NCBI GenBank assembly: GCA_021848165.1 | Contig: JAJZMW010000001.1 | Coordinates: forward strand, 1 to 10,098 | Origin: Thermoplasmata archaeon | GTDB taxonomy: Archaea; Thermoplasmatota; Thermoplasmata; Lutacidiplasmatales; UBA184 | DNA length: 10,098 nt | Direction: 5' to 3' | In this document: in pieces, positions 6,378 to 10,098 of the stretch | Numbering within the stretch: position 1 is the stretch's first letter | How the letters are laid out: every line of letters begins with the position of its first letter | Notes under the pieces: model-generated | Seen by the model: only the letters and a program-made list of their open reading frames with translations | Databases searched by the model: none | Told to the model about the DNA's origin: nothing | Program-made: the position numbers and the translations under genes

Positions 6378-7303
6378 GCCAAGGCAGGGAGCAAGGTCTG
6401 CCAAACCAGCTTCGGGTGCTCCGATAGCCGCTCCGGGAGCAGACGGATGGCGTGCGGTGGGAGCCGGACGTGGTAGTTCTCCGTCGCAATGAAGTTGCCC
6501 TTGGGGCCGAGCAAGCGCCCTGCGACCGTCTCGATGACGGACAGGCCAACCAACTAGCGAGACGGCTCCTAAAGATCGCGGTTGGCTGGGAGGTTCGAGG
6601 CCGCCGTCTCATGTAGCCAGCCCATCGAAGGTTCGACCTCTAGGGAGGTGACCGCGTGCCGAACGCGGGCTTCAAGGAGTGAGTATCCAAAGTTGAGGAG
6701 GGCGTTGGCGGGGTCGGTCGCCGACTGCGCCCACGACTTGCCCTTTCCCTTCCGCGTGACGAACCATGCCTCGGGCCAGAGGCGGTTGACCACCTCCCCG
6801 AACTCGGCCCAGTATGCGACGGCGCTTCGGCCCTCCCAGACCATCAGACCTGGAATGGACTCTGCCGAAGGACCGCGCTCGACCTCAGCCTCGATTGGCG
6901 CAGGGTCGCAGGGGTAGAACCGAGAGAGGAACCGAAGCAGTTCCACCGACTTCGAAAGCTTGACCTCCAATATCGCGCGAGCGATCTGTGCCCTCCTCTC
7001 GGGGGTATTGTGGGAAGCGAATTGGGCGAGCTTGAGTTCCCCCGCGACAGGACGGCGAGGGAGAAGGGTCGAGAGGACTGAGCCGTCCCACCGGAGGAAG
7101 ACCACGGGGATATCGTGGACCGCGAGGAACCGTGCCGCTTCGAACTAGATCGTCCCCGAATTACCCTCGACGACGACGGAATCGAAGGGGAGTTGGTGAG
7201 CGGCGAACGTCTCTCGGCCACCGTCGGTCCCGTTGGAGACTTCGAGGACGTGCCCGCTTACGCGGACCGAGGTGCCGAAGCCGTGGAGGAGGAGAGGGTG
7301 CAT
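6329..7303 (-). pseudogene. cas1: Cas1 integrase/endonuclease with three in-frame TAG codons (solo Cas1)
   Basis: One continuous frame from ATG 7303 encodes Cas1. The N-terminal beta domain reads MHPLLLHGFGTSVRV...FDSVVVEGNSGTI[TAG]FEAARFL. The helical catalytic domain has LMVWEGRSAVAYW (E157), DPANALLNFGYSLLEARV, MGWLHE (H231), RDL[TAG]EPSR[TAG]LVGLSVIE (D243, E246) and IATENYHVRLPPHAIRLL, then WQTLLPALAYQHRQLGMAWVL. All three metal-binding catalytic residues are kept. Amber codons stand at residues 53 (7145-7147), 245 (6569-6571) and 250 (6554-6556). Residues 245 and 250 are where family members usually have Gln/Met and Trp/other in DLQEPFRWLV. No frameshift occurs over about 325 codons. 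The ATG shares its A with the MTase stop (TGATG), so the two are translationally coupled. No stop is met before host DNA, so the end coordinate is approximate. Cas1 integrates DNA ends (CRISPR spacers or casposons). No Cas2, array or PolB is nearby. Alternatives are recent decay or amber read-through. Confidence 0.85.
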
Positions 7304-8097
7304 CAGGGCTCACGAGAGCTGGCTGAGGGGCGGGGTAGGGACTTGGTCGCCTTAACCCCGAGTCTCTTCTCCATCATCGCTACGTACTCCTTACTCCCGT
7401 CGCACAGGATGGCGTCCCTCCCCGTCAGGCGGCACGCTACTCCCGTCGTGCCCGAACCGGCCATAGGGTCGAGAACTAGGTCCCCGGGAACGGTTGTCAT
7501 ACGGATGAGGGGTTCGATAACTTCGACCGGCTTTTGCGAAGGGTGCCCCGTCTGCTCCGACCTCCGAACGAATCCGATTGCTAGGGGAGCCTCAATCACG
7601 GAGGGTGGCCCCGGCATGTACCGCAGTTTGCCCTCAGCCTTCTTCCGCAGTTGTACGTCGTTGAGGAAGTGCTCGGGGTAGGTCCTCGCTCCCCGGCGCA
7701 TGAGATGCAAACATGCGTTCTGCGCCGACCTCCAGCCTCGAATTACGCTCGGGCAGTTCTTGTAGTACCAGGTCAGCCAAGCGTTCAGTTCGAAGTCATT
7801 TGGCAGGTGGTCGAGCACCCCTCCGACGATTTCTGGGAACCCCCAGAGGAAGATGTGCTCGGACTTGGTCGAGGCTACATCGAGGAGCGTCGCGAGCCAC
7901 TCGTGGTAATCACTTCGGGTCCCGCCCACTCCCTTGTTGTACCAGGGGTCCAGGATCGTAGTGATAGCTCGCGGAGATAGTCTAAGGGTTTTCAACACTT
8001 CCCGCGGGGTGAGCAGTAGAATCATCGATTGGTGTGCGGTCTCGGAGCTTCGGCCGGCCGAGCCCACGTCGAGGACGGTCTGGGATGAGGAAGCCAT
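7303..8097 (-). CDS. Beta-class DNA methyltransferase (N4-cytosine/N6-adenine)
   Basis: This 264-residue protein matches the PF01555 fold with the motif order of the beta class. Catalytic motif IV is DPWY at residues 50-53 (a DPPY variant). Motif X-like HPSQKPVEVIEPLIR is at 185-199. The SAM-binding motif I, DLVLDPMAGSGTTG, is at 206-219, near the C-terminus. It should transfer a methyl group from SAM to an exocyclic amine in a specific DNA site, most simply as the protective half of an R-M pair with the divergent HNH nuclease. The target-recognition region between the motifs (about 100-180) gives no specificity by eye. The ATG at 8097 directly follows a 20-bp inverted repeat, 28 nt from a shared TATA-like box. 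The stop overlaps the cas1 ATG by one base. Codon use is less GC-biased than the host genes, which suggests acquisition. Confidence 0.9.
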   Translation of the reverse strand: MASSSQTVLDVGSAGRSSETAHQSMILLLTPREVLKTLRLSPRAITTILDPWYNKGVGGTRSDYHEWLATLLDVASTKSEHIFLWGFPEIVGGVLDHLPNDFELNAWLTWYYKNCPSVIRGWRSAQNACLHLMRRGARTYPEHFLNDVQLRKKAEGKLRYMPGPPSVIEAPLAIGFVRRSEQTGHPSQKPVEVIEPLIRMTTVPGDLVLDPMAGSGTTGVACRLTGRDAILCDGSKEYVAMMEKRLGVKATKSLPRPSASSREP

Positions 8098-8117
8098 CGG
8101 TTGAAGGAATTCAACCG
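8098..8117. promoter_or_regulatory. Perfect inverted repeat, candidate operator
   Basis: CGGTTGAA-GGAA-TTCAACCG has two perfect 8-bp arms around 4 bp. It touches the MTase ATG on one side, and its right arm also forms AACCGCGGTT (8113-8122) reaching the TATA-like box. It lies where a bound protein would block leftward initiation. The divergent winged-helix protein is the obvious candidate binder (inference). Confidence 0.55.
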
Positions 8118-8120
8118 CGG

Positions 8121-8128
8121 TTCATAAG
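8121..8128. promoter_or_regulatory. Shared TATA-like box of the divergent MTase and HTH promoters
   Basis: TTCATAAG is the only AT-rich patch besides the operator in the 52-bp divergent gap. It reads ATAAG-like rightward and CTTATGAA leftward. Its centre (about 8125) is about 25 nt from GTG 8150 and about 28 nt from ATG 8097. Both genes could therefore be transcribed leaderless from one box or from two overlapping ones. Confidence 0.45.
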
Positions 8129-8149
8129 CGTTCGTGCACGTCCCGCGGC

Positions 8150-8413
8150 GTGAGCGAGTTGACGCGCGCGCTAGGCAGAGCGCACGCTGTCGAGGTCCTC
8201 CGCGCGCTCGGAGCATCGAACGTGGGCCAGCCCTTTAACGTGATCCGACGAGTTACTGGTACGGATTCTCGGACCATGTCATCCCTCCTTAGGGAATTCG
8301 ATCGACTCGGCTTGTCAACGCAGGAGGGGGGGCTCTATCATCTGACTCCGGCCGGCGCGCGGGTCCTGGCGGCCGTGTCGAGGCTGCACCTGGAGGCGGG
8401 CATTCCGTGGTAG
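8150..8413 (+). CDS. Small winged-helix transcription regulator
   Basis: This 87-residue protein has a compact winged-helix shape. Helix 1 is AHAVEVLRALGAS, a second helix is PFNVIRRVTG, and the recognition helix is DSRTMSSLLREFDRLGLS. The wing is TQEGGLYHLTPAGARVLAA, close to the HxlR/ArsR/PadR-type pattern (LxxLGLxxxxxxxYxLTPxGxxVL). It begins with GTG right after the divergent promoter and ends at a TAG overlapping the GTG of the HNH gene (GTGGTAG), so the two are co-translated. By position it is a control-protein-like regulator of the R-M module, probably acting on the inverted repeat at 8098-8117 (inference). No ligand domain is present. Confidence 0.78.
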   Translation: MSELTRALGRAHAVEVLRALGASNVGQPFNVIRRVTGTDSRTMSSLLREFDRLGLSTQEGGLYHLTPAGARVLAAVSRLHLEAGIPW

Positions 8414-9114
8414 AGCAGGAACCTCTCCCGCGGGGCAAGGTGTCGAAGAAGTACTCCGAGCGGAGCGTACGGGGTCGAATTGAGGCGTTGCTCCTTGACA
8501 ACGTAGGTCGGGTGGTCACGCGCGAGATGATTCAAGAGGTTGCCCGGGACCCGTCATCGGGGGCGGTCCCGGAGAACTGGCACCAGCGACTGTCTGAGCT
8601 CCGCACCGACTCCGGGTACCGCATTCTTTCCCACCGCGACGACCAACGGCTCAGGGTCAGCGAGTACCTGCTCGCGAGCGCGTCTAAACTGCCCGTTCCG
8701 AACAAGAGGGTACGCCCGAACCCAGGCACTTGGGCCGCGGTTCTCGCCAACGCAGGCAACGCGTGCGAATGGGCAGAGGATGGGGACCGTTGCTCCCTAA
8801 AGGAGGGAGACTACGACCCTATTGGCGGCGGGACGGTCCACTTGACTCCTGACCATCAGTCCCCCCACTCACTAGGGACCCGGGCGGATGCAAGCAACCC
8901 TGCCCACTGGCGGGCCCTATGCGGCCGTCATCAAGTGATGAAGAAGAACTTCTGGGATAGTTCGACGGGGAGGATCAATTACATTGGGCTTATCCAGGCT
9001 GCGAAGTTCCAAGACAAGCGAGAGGTCTTCGAGGTCCTGAAGGTTTACTTCGCTGACCAACCGCAATTCGAGTTCCCGCCCGCCGTCAAGCCCGCGGAGC
9101 GCCGGAGGCGGTGA
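8407..9114 (+). CDS. Winged-helix plus HNH endonuclease, probable restriction enzyme
   Basis: This is a 235-residue protein. Residues 20-90 form a winged-helix DNA-binding domain (RIEALLLDNVGRVVTREMIQ, WHQRLSELRTDSGYRILSH, LRVSEYLL). Residues 115-185 form a zinc-containing HNH nuclease: NACEWAEDGDRC (C120, C129), GGTVHLTPDHQSPHS (D149-H150, H154) and WRALCGRHQVMKKNFWD (C172, H175, N181). This arrangement occurs in HNH-type type II restriction enzymes, and the methyltransferase across the divergent promoter gives the matching partner. It would cut unmethylated DNA at the shared site in the cytosol. The GTG start overlaps the stop of the winged-helix gene by 7 bases, so translation is coupled, which helps time nuclease behind regulator. 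All HNH residues are present, so it is probably active. HNH nucleases also occur in casposons, so it could instead serve a mobile element. Confidence 0.87.
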   Translation: MVEQEPLPRGKVSKKYSERSVRGRIEALLLDNVGRVVTREMIQEVARDPSSGAVPENWHQRLSELRTDSGYRILSHRDDQRLRVSEYLLASASKLPVPNKRVRPNPGTWAAVLANAGNACEWAEDGDRCSLKEGDYDPIGGGTVHLTPDHQSPHSLGTRADASNPAHWRALCGRHQVMKKNFWDSSTGRINYIGLIQAAKFQDKREVFEVLKVYFADQPQFEFPPAVKPAERRRR

Positions 9115-9147
9115 CCTGATCGTTGGGGGGCCGATACAGGGGTAAAC

Positions 9148-9531
9148 ATGCCCACGAGGGACGAACGCAAGCTCGCGCGTGAATTCGCCAAGCAAGAAGG
9201 GAGAATCGAGTCGCAGCCGCAGGCAGGTTCCGGGGGCGAGATCGCCGGACTGTTAACTCCGACGCACGAGCCCCCGGCTTTTCCTGCGGACAGGTCGTTC
9301 CCCCAAATCGAGGTCCACTTGACAGGGGAGGAAACAATGGAATGCATCGCCGAGAGAATTCGCGGCCAGCTCCACTACCTGCATGCGAGTAGCGCGGGGC
9401 CCTCGGACAGCGGGTGCATGCTGCGCTCGAAACGTGGAAACAAACGGTCCGCGAGTTCAAACGAGATCACCTGGAACTCCCAGAATCCGCCGGAATCGAG
9501 GAAGTTTAGGCTCCCCCTGGAGAGGTCTTGA
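9148..9531 (+). CDS. Hypothetical protein
   Basis: This 127-residue ORF has ATG 9148 preceded by CAGGGG 7-12 nt upstream, and lies 33 nt after the HNH stop on the same strand. The N-terminus is a charged helix (TRDERKLAREFAKQEGRI). A middle part, FPQIEVHLTGEETMECIAER, reads like strand-helix. The C-terminal 50 residues are Ser/Asn/Arg-rich and look disordered. I recognise no family. Mixed third-position bases resemble the island genes. Antisense frames of similar size exist, so this is a moderate-confidence gene, possibly a third member of the HTH-HNH transcript. Confidence 0.45.
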   Translation: MPTRDERKLAREFAKQEGRIESQPQAGSGGEIAGLLTPTHEPPAFPADRSFPQIEVHLTGEETMECIAERIRGQLHYLHASSAGPSDSGCMLRSKRGNKRSASSNEITWNSQNPPESRKFRLPLERS

Positions 9532-9562
9532 CCTGCTTCAATAGAGTTGGAGATTCGCTGCC

Positions 9563-10098
9563 GTGGCCGAGCCCCCATTGACCCAAAGCCAGCTTAGGGG
9601 GCTCTGCTATGTCTTGGGCGACACTGCGCACGGCCTGTCGGGAAGCGAGATCGGGCGGCTGCTTGCTGAGTGCCAAATCGATGACGTAGCCGCCGGGATG
9701 GCCAAGCATGATCGACTGTATGGCGCACTGAGCGAGCGGCAGGCTCTGGACATGTCCTCAAGCAACGTCCTGGCATTCGTCCAAGAGGCCCTAAGCCCCG
9801 TCCGGTACACCCATCGCATTGAATTCTACGAGGAGCTTCGGAGGGGTGCAAACAGGGTCCTGTCCTTCGCTGGGTTCTTCGTTCAAGAAGACGGCAAGAT
9901 TCGGAGAATGTCCCCCTCTAAGACGATTCCCGAAGCAGTGGAGAAAGCGGGAGCGCTGCTGAGCGAATTATCACGGAGGAACATCCATCCGGCAGTTCAG
10001 AGGAGCTGTCGAACCGAGGTCCTCCAGGAGGACTATGCCGGTGCAGTATTCGAGGCAGCCAAGGGGATGGCAGACGCACTGCGGGCGAAGGCCCACTC
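9563..10098 (+). CDS. TIGR02391 (Ymh-like) family protein, partial at 3' end
   Basis: The gene starts at GTG 9563, with GGAG 10 nt upstream and an in-frame TAG at 9542, and stays open for 178 codons to the window edge. The sequence matches TIGR02391: PPLTQSQLRGLCYVLGDT, HGLSGSEIGRLLAECQI, KHDRLYGALSERQ, NNVLAFVQEAL-like SSNVLAFVQEALSPVRYTHR, VLSFAGFFVQEDGKIRR, RRNIHPAVQRSCRTEVLQED and YAGAVFEAAKGMADALR at the visible end. The conserved GSEIGRLL and HP.V...C motifs are present; full members are about 240-260 residues. Function is not established; members are common near R-M, abortive-infection and prophage genes. Its place just after the Cas1/R-M module supports an extended defence or mobile island. 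Confidence 0.82.
   Translation, partial: MAEPPLTQSQLRGLCYVLGDTAHGLSGSEIGRLLAECQIDDVAAGMAKHDRLYGALSERQALDMSSSNVLAFVQEALSPVRYTHRIEFYEELRRGANRVLSFAGFFVQEDGKIRRMSPSKTIPEAVEKAGALLSELSRRNIHPAVQRSCRTEVLQEDYAGAVFEAAKGMADALRAKAH

Noticed and set aside
6280..6400. A tRNA gene or tRNA 3' end as integration site at the island edge
   Set aside because: A TTCTA-like stretch on the minus strand lacks flanking T-stem pairing, anticodon arm and CCA-proximal stem.
7115..7681. 188-codon plus-strand frame opposite the MTase and cas1
   Set aside because: It is antisense to convincing MTase and Cas1 motifs and has no recognisable domain.
6326..9417. Possible terminal inverted repeat: GCACCCGCTG at 6326-6335 and its complement at 9408-9417
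   Set aside because: The match is only 10 bp with no extension on either side, which is expected by chance in GC-rich DNA, and the right copy is inside an ORF.
6071..10098. CRISPR array linked to Cas1
   Set aside because: No regularly spaced repeats of 20-40 bp are visible anywhere in the window.

Overview
The window looks like a very GC-rich archaeon, most likely a high-GC Thermoplasmatota (Thermoplasmata) lineage. The reasons are short AT-rich TATA-like boxes about 25-37 nt upstream of many starts with few Shine-Dalgarno sites, a bacterio-opsin-activator-type HTH regulator, a thioredoxin with a charged N-terminal tail, and GC-saturated third codon positions. The lineage is inferred from style and gene content, not from a marker gene.

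Region 1 (1-5112) is ordinary chromosome. On the minus strand it carries the N-terminal part of a class III (4-aminobutyrate/acetylornithine-type) aminotransferase, a thioredoxin-DUF302 gene pair, an isoprenylcysteine-methyltransferase-like membrane enzyme and an ArsB/NhaD/SLC13-type ion transporter. On the plus strand it carries a zinc-ribbon HNH endonuclease, a two-helix membrane protein and a Bat-type transcription regulator.

Region 2 (5298 to about 6300) is a secreted or surface protein gene whose C-terminal end runs into DNA of different character.

Region 3 (about 6310 to at least 9531, probably to the window end) is an accessory island with visibly more A/T in third codon positions. 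From one compact divergent promoter (8098-8149) run two gene pairs. Leftward go a beta-class DNA methyltransferase and, overlapping it by one base, a Cas1 integrase gene. Rightward go a winged-helix regulator and, overlapping it, a winged-helix plus HNH endonuclease. MTase, HNH and HTH read as a restriction-modification (R-M) module, and the Cas1 is physically and translationally coupled to it. There is no Cas2, effector cas gene, CRISPR array or PolB in the window, so this is a solo Cas1, either a remnant of a casposon-like element or an unusual Cas1/R-M island. The Cas1 reading frame is continuous from its ATG (7303) to about 6330 but holds three in-frame TAG codons. Catalytic E157, H231 and D243 are all still present. 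The Cas1 frame has no stop of its own and runs on antisense into the surface protein gene, which suggests the island junction cut its 3' end.

Region 4 (9148-10098) holds an unrecognised 127-residue ORF and a TIGR02391 (Ymh-like) family gene cut by the window end. Such genes are frequent in mobile and defence regions.

No tRNA, rRNA, CRISPR array, IS element or convincing terminal inverted repeat was found.
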